From Sabellastarte sp. h YS-2021 (taxonomy: Eukaryota; Annelida; Polychaeta; Sabellida; Sabellidae): a stretch of DNA of 64,000 bases. The position numbers and the translations under genes were made by a program. The notes under the pieces were generated by a model that saw only the letters and a list, made by a program, of their open reading frames with translations, made no database searches and had not been told where the DNA came from. Shown piece after piece: positions 12,303 through 23,321 of the stretch. The DNA lies in contig OZ024928.1 in assembly GCA_964017235.1 (NCBI GenBank), positions 3,100,001 to 3,164,000 on the forward strand, read 5' to 3'. Numbering within the stretch: position 1 is the first letter of the stretch; every line of letters begins with the position of its first letter.

Positions 12303-13283
12303 GTGGAGCAGGAAGCCAATCCTGTGATAAGAGAGGTTAAACAGAAACTCTCTAGTAACATGGCTGCAATGAAACTTTGGAAGGAGCGAAAAGCTCTCGA
12401 AGTGGTCCATGGGGTATTGATCAGGAAAAGGATATGCGCAGGTGAACCACATTCACAACTGATTTTACCCAGTAAGTATCAGGAGTGAGCTTTGTCATAC
12501 ATGCACAATGACAAGGGTCATCTCGGATGAGACCAGACCCTGGAGTTACTCCGTCAGCGATACTTCTGGGTTGGCATGCACCAATCAGTTAGTGATTTTA
12601 TCGCCAGGTGTGGCAGATGTGTCAGGAGAAAAGACTGGAATCCTCAGAGAGCACCACTGGTTAACACTAAGACTTGTCAACCTCTGGAACTAGTCTGCGT
12701 GGACATATTGGTTGTGACCAATCATTTTACAAAATATGTTCAGGCATACCCGGCTCACAACCAATCTGCTAAGACCACCGCTAACACAGTCTTTGACAAT
12801 TTCTTTGTCCACTACGGCTTCCCAAGAAGGTTACATAGCGACCAGGTGCGAAACTTTGAGAGCAAATTGATCGTTGAACTGTGTCAGATGATGAATATCA
12901 AAAAGAGCTGGACCACCCTGTGTCACCCAATGGGAAATGCGATTGCGGAAATGTTTAACTCCACTCTTCTCAGTATGATTGGTACTTTGGATCCGATAAA
13001 GACAAAGGCTGACTGGAAAAGTCATGTTGGATCTCTTGTCCATGCATACAATTGCATTAAACATGACACGACTGGGTTCTCACCCTATTACTTGATGTTT
13101 GGTCGCCATCCTAGGATTGCAGTTGATCTTGTGCTAGGCCATCATGAACCATCTGGTTCTATGACATCTCATGACTACATAAACAGTCTTAAAGAGGGCC
13201 TGAAGAAGGCTTATGATTTAGCTGAGTCCTCTGTGAAGCGTAGTCAGGCAGATCAAAAGGATCGGTATGACAGGCGAATTTGA
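12303..13283 (+). pseudogene. pol: Gypsy integrase remnant
   Basis: A zinc-binding remnant (CGRCVRRKDWNPQ) precedes the catalytic core. The first catalytic Asp is in LVCVDILVVTNHFTKY; the segment between this Asp and the ILVVT strand looks about a dozen residues shorter than in relatives, suggesting an internal deletion. The second is in LHSDQVRNFES, where the usual SDQG has become SDQV, and the third site reads AEMFNSTLLSM instead of ERFNxTLL. A typical C-terminal PYYLMFGRHPR block follows. These changes and the frame break at 12480-12580 indicate loss of function. Confidence 0.88.
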
Positions 13284-13292
13284 GGCACTGTT

Positions 13293-14093
13293 TTGGACTT
13301 CAGGGACAGGGTTCTACTTCGTAATGTGGGGTTACAGGGCAAGATAGCAGATAGGTGGAGTCAGGAGGTGTGTGTTGTGGTGAAGCAGCCCAATTCTGAT
13401 ATTCTAGTGTATGATTTTAAACCTGAAACTGGAATTGGGAGAGCTCGGGTACTATACCGTAATTTGCTCCTGCCCATACCCTGTTTGCCAGTTGACCAAG
13501 CGGATGGCACAATTCATTTTTCAAATGGTGACAGAGACTCTGAGCAGTCTGATGTTGAATCAGATGTTCACTCTCATGAGGGAATGGTTATACCTAAACC
13601 CAGGAATGTGGTTCCGGTACCAACTCCCAGGAAAACTCAAGGTTTATCAGTCACCCCTCAAATAGATGAGTCTAATCTGGCTCACATGATTGGGTCAGTG
13701 AGAGCTGTTCACCTAGATAGTGGTGATATTGGGTCAGTGAGAGCTGTTCACCTAGATAGTGGTGATGTAGTGTCATCTGGTACCGGGGAGGCATTGAGTG
13801 ATGAACTGGTGGGCCATGGTTCAGGAGTTGAACCTGATGGTGAGGACTCTGATGTGTCAGAGGAAGTGGTAGCCAATTCAAGCTCCTCAGACTCGGATAC
13901 TGGTGGTGACAGTGTTGCTTATAACACTCCAGTCCCAGCACCAAGGAGGTCTACGAGGGTGAAATTGACTACCCAGTTGAGACCAGATTTTGTATACAAT
14001 TTCAATCAGGTCGCAGGAGATGGTCAACAAACTGTTACTAGTGATGACGAACCATCAATGACGCCCAAACTCAGGAGAAGATTAACTTTTTGA
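13293..14093 (+). pseudogene. pol: C-terminal part of Gypsy integrase with acidic tail
   Basis: This 266-codon open frame begins MDFRDRVLLRNVGLQGKIAD and continues through RARVLYRNLLLPIP, matching the integrase C-terminal fold (GDRVLVRN... RTLHRNLLLPI) of vertebrate and invertebrate Gypsy elements. It is separated from the core by a stop at 13281-13283. The rest is an acidic Ser/Asp/Gly-rich tail containing a duplicated 13-residue segment, ending with a basic SMTPKLRRRLTF. It is the best preserved frame of the element and ends 296 bp before the candidate 3' LTR. Confidence 0.75.
13692..13769 (+). repeat. 39-bp in-frame tandem duplication
   Basis: Two adjacent 39-bp units encode GSVRAVHLDSGD plus I or V. 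The reading frame is kept, and the units differ only near the end. Confidence 0.9.
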
Positions 14094-14389
14094 AGAATGT
14101 TTTAGAGTTGTTTTGATAGGTTATTTTGACCTTTGAGTAACATTGGATGACCTTTTCAATGAAATTTACTTTACTTTAAAAAGTTTTTGTATGTTTTTTT
14201 TATATTTTATGATTTTCTGTTGAATCAGGATGGTTTAGTAATCATCAATAACATTTTGAGCAGTCACTTTAGCTATATGTTACAGCTGTGAGGGAATTTG
14301 GTTTGAGATTTGGACCAGTTATTCTGGTGTGATTGTATAGGTGACCTGATCTTTAATGTCAGGATGACATTTCCCAATGAGGGGAAGTA

Positions 14390-14741
14390 TGTGGCAGTGC
14401 GGCCGCGGATCGCAAGCTTTAGCAAGAATCGTGTTTTATTTAATTGGCTGGAGTAAATATTCCTATCTGTTTTCTAGTGGCACGATGTCATTGTTCTGAA
14501 GTTTAAAAGGAAAGAGAAGAGTTGAGGTGACAATTTGATTACTTGAATCTGATTGTGGGTTTGCACACAGTGTGTTGGTTTGTTGGTGGATACAGGTGTT
14601 TTTGTACGGCAGCCAGGGAGCTGTTGATGTGTGCTTGATGATATGTGAATAAACGTAGTTAAGCCAATCTGTGGTGTTATTTGGGTCACCCTGGTTAAGA
14701 CCGCTTCCACCCTTTGACTAGATAGGGACCATGTGCCAACA
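14390..14741 (+). repeat. Candidate 3' LTR of the first Gypsy element
   Basis: A purine-rich tract (AATGAGGGGAAGTA, 14376-14389) is followed directly by TGTGGCAG. The proposed end is GTGCCAACA, so the termini are TG and CA with an imperfect inverted repeat. An AATAAA signal lies at 14648-14653. With no second LTR in the window to compare, the 3' limit is an inference. Confidence 0.5.
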
Positions 14742-15309
14742 TATACATTAAAGAAAATATTAGCTTGCACTTTACTCGCAAATAGGTACAAGAAAGATAG
14801 TACATAAACACAATGTTACGAGTATTTTTGTTTTCTACAATTGAAACCTTCATGGAACAATAATCCCTCCATAGATTTCTTCCCGTTTAACAATGCATTT
14901 GAGTTATTGGACAATTTTCCCTTTTTGGACCATAGAGTATTTCTTTATCAACTTATTATTTTATTGTTTTTGTCTTTTAGTGTCCAATACATGCTGTATT
15001 TGGTTTACATAGGTACACATACACGCCTGGGCATATTTTATATACCTGGTACTATTTAATAAGTGTATTTATCGTTACATATTCGTCAACAAGCGCCAAG
15101 TTTTCTAAATATTTCTGAAACTGTGTAACCTACAAAAAATCTTATTAACACCATTAGAAATGTATCTTAAATAACTTCAGTTCATTTGTTGCATTGGCAT
15201 CATGGTGACATCATCTCTAGTGAAAAAATTGAAGTTATGCTTACTGCCTCATCTATATATGAGAGCATTTTTCATACTTCATTCAAATATAGTTTTATAC
15301 TTTACCTAT
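14742..15309. other. AT-rich stretch, nothing recognised
   Basis: Only a short open frame (14841-15059) rich in Phe and Leu, with no domain and no repeat ends. Confidence 0.35.
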
Positions 15310-15540
15310 TGTTCGGGTAACACAGCGGCGCAATGGTAACACACTTGCCTTCCAATTCTGAGATAAGAGTTGGAATCCCAGCCTGACCTCTAATGGAAAA
15401 GCTGGTAGTTGCTTGCCATTGGTCAGCAGTTTACAGCACAGAAGCTTGACCTACTGTATGTACTGGTTTCCTCTGCCCTTCCAACTACCCATCGCAATAT
15501 AACCAATAAAGTACTAGGTACGATTTAAAACAGTAATAAA
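15310..15540 (+). mobile_element. tRNA-derived SINE copy
   Basis: A-box region GCGCAATGGTAAC, B-box-like GTTGGAATCCC, then the family body AAGCTGGTAGTTGCTTGCCA, GGTCAGCAGTTTACAGCACA and TACTGGTTTCCTCTGCCCTT. The 3' end is diverged compared with the copy at 58951. Confidence 0.85.
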
Positions 15541-16435
15541 TAATTAACTTATTATTCATAAGAAATGGTGGAAAATGAAAGTAAATATTCCCTCATTGGA
15601 CAAAAATATAGCATTCACGAAGATTTAAAATGTACTGCTCTTGCTACATTGTAATATTCATTCAGGACATTACCTGTTTTGCTACCATGTCTATATGACC
15701 CAAATACAAGAAAATAAAAGATGCTTGGATACAGAATATTCACTGATCAACATAAAAATTTAAAAATCTTCAGAATGGAGTAATATTGCAACATTTTGGC
15801 TGGAAAGAGATTTTGCTCAAAATCTGCTTGTTGGATTCATAAGATTTGTACAGGTATCCTTGTGTGTGATTGGCCATCTAAACTTGTAGTGTCCTTGTGG
15901 CAAATGCTAAGGATTACTTTATATTGACAAAAAATTGTATTTACTTTACATAAGCACACTAACTGCAGGATCACTGTTTCAATGTATACTTTGATTGTTT
16001 ACTCTTATACACACACCTCACATAATGGTTCCATAAAAGTGATCAATTTCATTTTATCATCTTCTGGATGTTTAGCTAGTTTCCTCAATTTGAATAAATA
16101 ATCATTTTCCTTAAAAGGGGAAAAACTTTGTTAAGCAGTAAAAATGCTATTAACTCTTATTTTATGTTTACCAGATCTTTAGGTGTAACTGCAATAAAGA
16201 ACAAACAAACTCGCTGCTGAGGCATTGTGTGTCAATTGTGAGACAGTGAAGTGTACTATAAACACCTTATTATTCACAGCAGACTTAATGCTACTTTAGA
16301 GTGTACACTTGTGTATGTTAGGATATTTACATTAGCATCATATTTTATAGATGAATATTTGATTTAAAATTTTCTTGACCTCTCCACTGTTGGTGCAAAA
16401 AATAAAAATTAGCATTCACTTATATTTTTCCTCAT
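15541..16435. other. AT-rich stretch, nothing recognised
   Basis: No open frame with a known motif, no clear repeat. Confidence 0.35.
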
Positions 16436-17100
16436 TTACAAAGAAAGTAAAAAAATGTCTCGTATATTTAAGAAAAAGTCCCACTGGAGCATCATGTGCA
16501 AAGCTGAGACCAAAATGTTTAGTAGACTTCTATACGTATGAGGCCAGGTGCAGGAAATCAAACACCACACCATCCACTTGACTTCAACGATTATTGTACA
16601 TTTTCTGTTTAGATTTAAGAATGTAACCACCTTGTAGGAACTTGTACACCAGTAAGGCATTTATAAACACAGAGCAGTGTTTGATATGCAACCAGTGGTG
16701 AGTCTTTCTTACATGAGTGTTGTATGAGTACTTGGTAGTATTGGTTATGATACTAGCGAGACTGTTCTGGACGTATTGAACATTGTGAAGATCAAGAGCA
16801 GAGGCACTCCAAGACAAGGAATTATAGTAGTCAAGTTGGTCGGCAACCAAAGCATTAGTAGCCCTAACAGTAGTATCCCGTGTGAGATATTGTCCGAGTC
16901 ACTGGAGATCCCTGATTTTGAGCAAAGCAACCTTTACGGGTGCTATGAATATAACTCAAAAAGTAAAATCACAGTCAAACCGCACACCAAGGTTCCTGAC
17001 TGTCTTATCAGGAGAGAGTGAATTTCCAAATATATTGACTTGAAAACAGTTATTAAGCTTTTCACGTTGCATCTTTAGTCCAAATATAATGAGCTACGTT
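16436..17100 (-). pseudogene. Remnant of a CR1/L2-like reverse transcriptase, 3' part
   Basis: On the minus strand, VADQLDYYNSLSWSAS is the well-known ARLDYCNSLLYG block that lies after the RT palm in CR1/L2 LINEs. It is followed by VQYVQNSLASIITNTTKYS (usual LQRVQNSAARLVTxTKKx), then WLHIKHCSVFINALLVYKFL (HWLPVxxRIxFKxLLLxYKAL). The order is as in the family, but frames change several times. Sequence at 16860-17080 probably encodes the upstream KNLGV region in decayed form. Confidence 0.7.
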
Positions 17101-17416
17101 TATTGAATTATGCTTCAACTTACTTGCAGACAACCACTTTTTGATATCATCTAGGCATAGGCAGAATTCCCACCTGTTAAAAGCCTTAGCCACATTCTGA
17201 TATGCATGATTACCATATAGTTGTATTTCATTTACAAAGAAGTGAAATCATATGTCAGATGATTTCATATAAGTTTGTTGAAGTTTGAAAGTATATTGTG
17301 AGCAATGGCTTTGCATAAAAAAGTCTAAGTACATTAAAAATAAGTGGTACTGGCTTATATATTAGTCTTATATATTAGAGACTGATGACTGAAATGATTG
17401 GTAAATGAAGTCAGAC

Positions 17417-17800
17417 AAATTACAGATTAATAAAGAATTTTCCACAACTGAATTAAGACTTTCACACTGAAAAGATAAGCCATGCCACTTCTACAAGTTG
17501 GCTTCCAAGTGCCAACTGTGGTATTAGGGAGGTAAGTTTACAACAGTGGAACAGGATGTAATAAAATTAGAAAAATCACAGATTAATAAAGAATTTCCAA
17601 CAACTGAAGGATATAGAATTTGACAAGGGAAAAGATAAGCCATGCGACTTCATCAAGATGGCTTCAAACTCCTGTGGTAGTAGGGAGGTAAACTTAGAAC
17701 AGTAGAACAGAGGTATAATAAAGTCAGAAAAATCATATATGTATACAGAATTTTCCACAGCTGAAGAATACAGACTTTCCAGGGGCTTACATATTGCCAA
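17417..17800. repeat. Three imperfect tandem units of about 156 bp
   Basis: Words such as CAGATTAATAAAGAATTTTC, AAGATAAGCCATGC and TAGGGAGGTAA recur with a period near 156 bp (starts about 17417, 17573, 17729). The third unit is the most diverged. Confidence 0.65.
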
Positions 17801-17984
17801 ATCTCTCATTTCTAATGTTAACTTTAATTCTAACTGAACTTTTGTAGCACTTAATCTTTACTATTCAAAGGGGACTCTAAGTTGCAACAGAACCAAAACA
17901 GTCAACCAATTTCAGCATCCAAGGACAGAAAAGAGGTGAAGCACCACAGAGAACATCAGGGGTTAGCAAGACTAAGGTGGGTAT

Positions 17985-19125
17985 GCCTTGGTATACAGGT
18001 AGGTTTTAAGCTGCTTTCTGAAAGAGGCTAGTGAGAGTGATGCACCAATCTCATCAGGAAGAGCATTCCAAACAGTGGGGGCATCAATAGCAAAACTTTA
18101 ACCAAACTGTTTGACAGATTTATGAATAGAGGGTTGGAACCTTGGAATAACAAGGAAATTTCCAGGTGAAAGCACCTGGTACTGTAAGAACTGCTGTAGG
18201 AAGAGATATGGAGTGAAATGCTTGGGAAGACCAGCGTGAAGAATCTTGAAAACTTGAGTGGCTGTTTTAAAAACTGAGTGCTGTTCAACAGGAAGCCAAA
18301 ACAATATCTTAGGCACAGGAGTTATACTAGTTTATCCACTGGTATTTGATATGATTCTAGCTGCAATATTTTAGATGCACTGTAATTTACGAAGATTGAA
18401 CTTAGAGAGACTCCTGAAAAGTGAGTTAAAGTAATCCAAATGACTACTAACATGGACACTGGCCACAAGTACAGAAGCATCATGAGTAATAAACCACCTG
18501 ACATGTCTAAAGTCACAGAGTTGCACAAAACAACTTTTGCAGACATTCTGAACATGTTTGGACAAGAAAACTGCAGAATCAAGCCACACACCAAAATTCT
18601 TGACTGACTCAGCAGGCAAGAGAGGACTATCCAAGATGGTAGTTGGGAGATATGCTTTCGACTTGGGGCACACCAAGTTTACAAAGATCAGAGAGAGTAG
18701 AAACAATTTTATTGACTGATAGAAGTCCGATAGGAAGTGAACCATTTTAGAACAGAGCTCCCAACTCCAAACCATGTCTGAGGACAACTAAGGAGAGAGG
18801 CATGATCAATGGTGTCAAATGCTGCTGAGAGGTGAAGCAATATCAAGGCAGTAGGTTCACCTCTTGACAAGGATAAGTGAATGTCATTTTTATGGAGAAA
18901 ATAGCTGTCCTTTTTATATGCAGACTGATATGGATTGTCTTAGTTATGGACATGACATGTTCTAACAGTTTTGTAGCAGTTGCTCGTTTAACCAATTATG
19001 ACATGAAACTAAGGCCAGATACAGGATGATAATTCTTCCAATCATCCATCGGAAGAGTAGCCTTTTTGATAAGAGGAGAGACTACAACAGTTTTGAAACC
19101 ATCAGGGACACAACCCTCCGTGAGT
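17985..19125 (-). pseudogene. CR1/L2-like reverse transcriptase remnant in the channel gene
   Basis: Read on the minus strand from 19125, blocks appear in family order: GCVPDGFKTVVVSPLIKK, KNYHPVSGLSFMS, a region that would hold the palm (badly decayed), LPAESVKNFGVWLDSA, FNSLFRSLSKFNLRKLQ, then WLPVEQHSVFKTATQVFK and a PGNFLVIPRF end. Stops and frameshifts are frequent. It is a 5'-truncated LINE copy lying about 110 bp downstream of the donor of the DEG/ENaC exon at 19234, hence in the gene's next intron if the gene continues to the left. Confidence 0.75.
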
Positions 19126-19233
19126 GACCAACTTTGTAATTAATGGTAGTAGTATATAACTACACTTCTTGATGAGAAATGTTGGCCCATCGTGATTGTA
19201 AATTAATATGAAATTAACACAGAATGTACTCAC

Positions 19234-19373
19234 CTTTGTTTCAATGGCTATAGGTCTGGAGTAGTAGTACTTGATCAAGTTGCAAATTTGCCAGATGAAG
19301 ACAGCCAAGGAAGCCAAAAAGGCCAGAAGCCAAAGCAGCCGCAGCCAGATTGACTTGGATGAAGATATACGAC
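19234..19373 (-). CDS. DEG/ENaC cation channel, exon 2 (first transmembrane segment)
   Basis: This 140-bp minus-strand exon has a good acceptor (TTTTTTGCAG before 19373) and a near-perfect donor (AAAG/GTGAGTACA after 19234). It encodes RISSSKSIWLRLLWLL, a hydrophobic helix AFLASLAVFIWQICNLIKYY, and SRPIAIETK. This is the start of degenerin/ENaC/ASIC-type subunits: basic juxtamembrane stretch, a Trp-rich first membrane helix, and the KYYxSxPxxxxTK entry to the extracellular domain. The exon begins with two bases that complete a Gly codon started by the exon at 36244, so the phases fit. Such channels are trimeric, amiloride-sensitive Na+ channels gated by acid, peptides or touch; which type cannot be told from this part. 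The next exon (FPAVTIC region) was not found to the left. Confidence 0.88.
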
Positions 19374-20120
19374 CTGCAAAAAATTGTTTAGGCATTAGTC
19401 TGTCGGTAGTTCAGTATTACTTGAACACAATTTTATAAAAAGGCTAGTATATTTCAATGGGTCAAGGAAATAGGCTTTCTTAAGTTACAGTAATGATATA
19501 AGAAATAATATATCATTAACATGGTTGAACCAAAGAGATAGTGCCTTATAGAAAAGTTGACCAGGGACAATTTGAACACAAAAACCTTATTAGTTAATGT
19601 GTTAAGTGTAGTAGTAGTGCGGATTTCTTTTGATTAAAATATGCATTTACACAACTGAAGCTTTAAATCTATAATGCCAAAATAAATCGAATTACTAAAG
19701 CTGTATCAGTGCTTTTTAAGGGCTGATAATATCATTTCTACTTCAGTGTGCCACAACTTGGCAAAATATGTGTTAGAAAATTTCCCAAATCAATTAATTT
19801 TGGCCTATCGTCACCATATTTTATATGACCCATTTTCTTAATTGTTATTCTTATTTTTCAAATTTTATCATGAGTGATAAGAATAAACAACAAATATTTG
19901 AACTTTAAGCCTCATTATGTGCTATAGTTCATGATTTTTCTAGTTTTTACCTCCCAAAATATACGGATAGCCAAGCATTTCATATTTCATTTTATTTTTA
20001 CATCAGTGTCACTGAATCTGGTTACTGATGAATTTCCAACCTAATGTTTGTGTCAATTTATAGTTTTACTAAATTAAGTATTTTATATGAACTTTTACAA
20101 AAATCTGATTGTATTAAGTA
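19374..20120 (-). other. Intron of the channel gene, no features
   Basis: AT-rich intronic DNA between exon 2 and the first nested element. Nothing recognisable. Confidence 0.5.
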
Positions 20121-20248
20121 TAACCTCCTATTTGTTTAAGATCCCTTAATAAAAGGAAGATGAAAATACATCTCCTAAGGTGGTCTCAAGGTTGCCTTAA
20201 AACTCATTAAACTTTCTTTATGATGTTTTTACCAAAGGAAACCTCAAG
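20121..20248. mobile_element. Left-end fragment of the GGGCCCGTATT-type TIR element
   Basis: TAACCTCCTATTTGTTTAAG and ACCAAAGGAAACCTCAAGTA match, with substitutions, the first 120 bp of the intact element at 26299. The outermost terminus is missing. Confidence 0.65.
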
Positions 20249-21220
20249 TAATGGGGTTGTTCCACTGGCGCATGTCTTACAACCAACTCTATGACTCTAG
20301 GGTAAGTTGCAAAAGTCAGGAGTCTGAGTCAACAAATCCAAAAAAGTGCCATAAAACATTGGGTCAGTTTCATCTCTCCAACAGAACGTATTACACCCTG
20401 GCTTGTCTGGATCTACCTCCCAACCTGATTTTAGATTGGGCTGCTTTTCTCCATGACTAGATAGGAAACTACCAGGACATGTACAAGCCGTAAACCCCTA
20501 ACAGACAAGAGGTATCAAGCCCTAACAAGCCATACTGAAAAACTGAGGTATTTTCCCGACCCATTTCAACTGGGCTGATGAATTTCTGGAGTCGGGATTG
20601 TGAGTTGGGATCACTATATAAACCCCTTCCGGCTGCTGTATCTCATCATTTGTTACTGCAAAGATGCAGTATACTTCCTATAAAATATTATGTTTTTATA
20701 GAGTTTAACGTTATCATTTTTATTATGATTTGCAGACAGAAAAGGAAGAATCTGAACCTCGGATCAGCATCAGCCCTACAGCCAGCACCTTCACCACAGC
20801 CACCACCCTGCGGAAGAAGAAAGACACCACATCCCAGGGTCATGCCCTGGATCCCTCAGAGATAGGAAAGAGGATGCTATAGAACCCTTCTGGGTGACTT
20901 AATACAGACTAATATCCCAGCCTGCCAAAATTTTTTTCAGGATGCCACCTCATTGAGGAATCCACCACCGCATCAAGAAGGGACTCACTAATTGAAGGAA
21001 GCCCTTAGAAGTTGGATTAATATTGGCAACAGCACTGAGACACCTGGCAGCAGGAGAGATGTAGATTTCCTTCCAGTATCATTGGCTGTTTGGCCAAACT
21101 ACCATTTGTAAATTTGTCTCTGCTGACTTCCGAGCCATCCTTGCTGAAATCCAGATAGAATATTTGACCTGCCTTACTGACCCTGAAGACTGGAAAAGGA
21201 GGGAAGAGAAGTTCAGAACC
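20249..21220 (+). pseudogene. Harbinger transposon, 5' end and start of transposase
   Basis: The first 300 bp match, diverged, the reverse strand of 41170-41530 in the tandem unit (GTTCCACT, GACTCTAGGGT, AACTACCAGGACA). A splice acceptor (TTATGATTTGCAG at about 20735) precedes a proline-rich start (ACAGAAAAGGAAGAATCTGA...), also seen in the unit copies. From 20872 the DNA encodes decayed forms of the PIF/Harbinger transposase N-terminus: words corresponding to DIPGYQNF, ATLRHLA, SLQYHW, FVxxxCxAI and DPEDWKxxEEKF. Stops are frequent. The reading is cut at 21220 by the inserted TIR element and resumes at 27540 (WNVPHTLGAIDGKH), as shown by the uninterrupted order in the copy at 40520. Confidence 0.8.
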
Positions 21221-21576
21221 TGGGGCCGTATTTACTAAACCTCCTATATTTTTATGGTCCCTTTATTAAAGGAAGGTGAAAAATCTCCTTTGGTAAGGTG
21301 GCCTTTAAAATGCTATTCACTAAACCTCCTTTATGGTTTCCTTACCAAAGGAGACCTTAAATAAAGGATCCTTTATTAAAGGAGTGCATCCAGTCATCTG
21401 ATTGGTTAAAAACATTGTCCATAAAGGCTCCTTTATCTTTCCCTTACTTTTGTATTTTCTTCTTTCCATGTTTATTATTAGTATAAGATTTATGTTATCT
21501 ATTGCCGTTTAACATGATATTTCATATTTTAAAGATATATCTACCTAAATAAATAAATATCTAACTTTTAAAGATG
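21221..21576. mobile_element. Left part of TIR element, interrupted by the second Gypsy element
   Basis: It begins TGGGGCCGTATTTACTAAAC and is nearly identical to 26299-26664. It stops after AAAGATG, exactly where the Gypsy LTR starts. Confidence 0.9.
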
Positions 21577-22356
21577 TGTAGCGACCCGAGCTAAATTATG
21601 TGTCAAGGCACAATAACACAGTTAATAAAAACCTATTCTCAACAAATGATTTTTATTATGCCAAACAAATAAACAAACTGGAACAGAAATTATGTCAACA
21701 TTTTAATTCAACAAGAAGAAAATCATATAGCCCAATTCCCCAAACCTGACTCCCCAAGAATATTCCTAACCAACTAAGCTAATCCCCACCCAATACATCT
21801 TTAATATTCACCCAAAGTACAAAAATGCCATCTAAAATGCTAACCCCAAGGACTAAAATTACTAAAAAATGTGGTAACTTAACTAAACCTAAAACAGAAC
21901 ATAGTTGTTCAGTTACCTCTCCATGACTGACAAAGCTTTAAGGCTTAGTGGCAAGAACAGTGTGTTCAATGAAAGGTCAGCCCAGAATGTGGGAAATGCA
22001 CCCCCTTTTATAGTCAAAAAGTGAACTACTCAAGTCTTTGGTGTCAGCACCCTTGACCCACATCCTTGAACCAAATACCAGTTCCCTGATTTGTTTATAA
22101 AAATAGACCCAAAATACCAGGATAGTAAACAAGGTCAAACATGGCTACCAAAACATGTGAGTTCCCCAAATATAGATAAAGACCAAATTCCCACAATACC
22201 CACAGGTTAGTAAAACAAATATTTAATACCATTACACAACCAAACCCCAAGAAACCATTTAATTATATCCAAAAACCCCTGAATATCGCCCGTAACTCCC
22301 GTAAACTCCCGATATTCATCATAACTCAAAATACCACAATAACGGTCGTCGTTACA
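21577..22356 (-). repeat. 3' LTR of the second Gypsy element
   Basis: On the minus strand it starts TGTAACGACGACC after a polypurine tract and ends GGGTCGCTACA, so it has TG/CA ends and a short inverted repeat (TGTARCGAC). An AATAAA signal on the minus strand lies near 21651. The insertion point inside the TIR element is known exactly from the empty site at 26664/26665. The second LTR is not in the window. Confidence 0.85.
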
Positions 22357-22373
22357 TTTCCCCCCATCTCCCA
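22357..22373 (-). other. Polypurine tract (plus-strand primer) of the second Gypsy element
   Basis: Minus-strand GGGAGATGGGGGGAAA directly abuts the LTR start. Such tracts resist RNase H and prime second-strand synthesis. Confidence 0.85.
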
Positions 22374-23321
22374 AAAATATTGGTTCGTCCCTGAACCAAG
22401 ATTCACTATATTTACCAATCTATAATTATACAACAAAAATCATTACACAACATCTGAAAAAGAAAACAAGCAGAAATAATCATACATTTGAAATACAATA
22501 CCTGGAAAAAAACACATCATATACTATGCAATCCATGATAATTACAAAAGTTATCTACAGTCTCTTTAACAAAATGTCCACTGTCACGTCCAACAGCCTC
22601 CAGACACATCAGGAACTCCTTGACCGGATCCTCCATCCTCAGGAATCCTGTGCCTGACTCATCCCTCCCCAGGAATCCCCTCCTGGCTAACCACATCTTC
22701 ATACAGGTAATGAATTTATATTACACTATATACATCAGCAAAAAGTGATCTTCCCTGGCAAATCATCCTGTACCACATTCCATGCCGGACAGTCACTTTG
22801 CACATAACTTTTAAAGTTTCCTACAATTCATGATCTGCCACAACTCTGGAACTAGAACAAGAGTTCATACCAAGGAACTTGAAACTGAAAGTCATTTAAA
22901 ACATAATGTTTATTAACATCATGGACCCGTCGCTGCAACTCAGGAACTAGAACAAGAGTTCATACCTGAAGCTGAAAATCATTCAAAACATAATGTTTAT
23001 CAACAGCATGGATCCATTTCGTAACACAGCAACACTCAGCAAATTTCTGCAATGAGCTTTTACTGAAAACCCCCACCCCAAAAATAAATCAAAATATTTT
23101 AGAACATCAGTTCATCAGCTACTTGTAGAACATTAGTTCATACGCCACCTGTAGAACATTAGTTCATACCATTTGTCCATTTATATGTTTATATAATATG
23201 ACAGTTCATGATACTAAGCTCAGGGACTTCAGAGCTAAAGTTCATGACAAACAGAACAAAAAAAACAACCAAAAACAAAAAAAATATCTCCTATATCATT
23301 TTATTTTCTCCTTTTAACGTT
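22374..23321 (-). repeat. Non-coding Gypsy 3' region with tandem repeats
   Basis: Between the zinc-finger ORF and the polypurine tract. Two units of about 85 bp share GGAACTAGAACAAGAGTTCA and AAAACATAATGTTTAT (from about 22848 and 22940). Three shorter units share GTAGAACATTAGTTCATAC-like words (23100-23170). No other coding region is evident; the minus-strand frame 22517-22702 has no known motif. Confidence 0.6.

Larger units (their letters stand above)
8819..14741 (+). mobile_element. Decayed Ty3/Gypsy LTR retrotransposon (first copy)
   Basis: The order gag with zinc knuckle, protease remnant, reverse transcriptase, RNase H, integrase, then a polypurine tract and a candidate 3' LTR is the Ty3/Gypsy order. 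The coding region is broken by many stops and frameshifts (at least near 9216, 9590, 10172, 10423, 10858, 11360, 11838, 12295 and 13283). Protease and integrase have lost key residues, so the copy is inactive. No 5' LTR was found. Confidence 0.9.
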
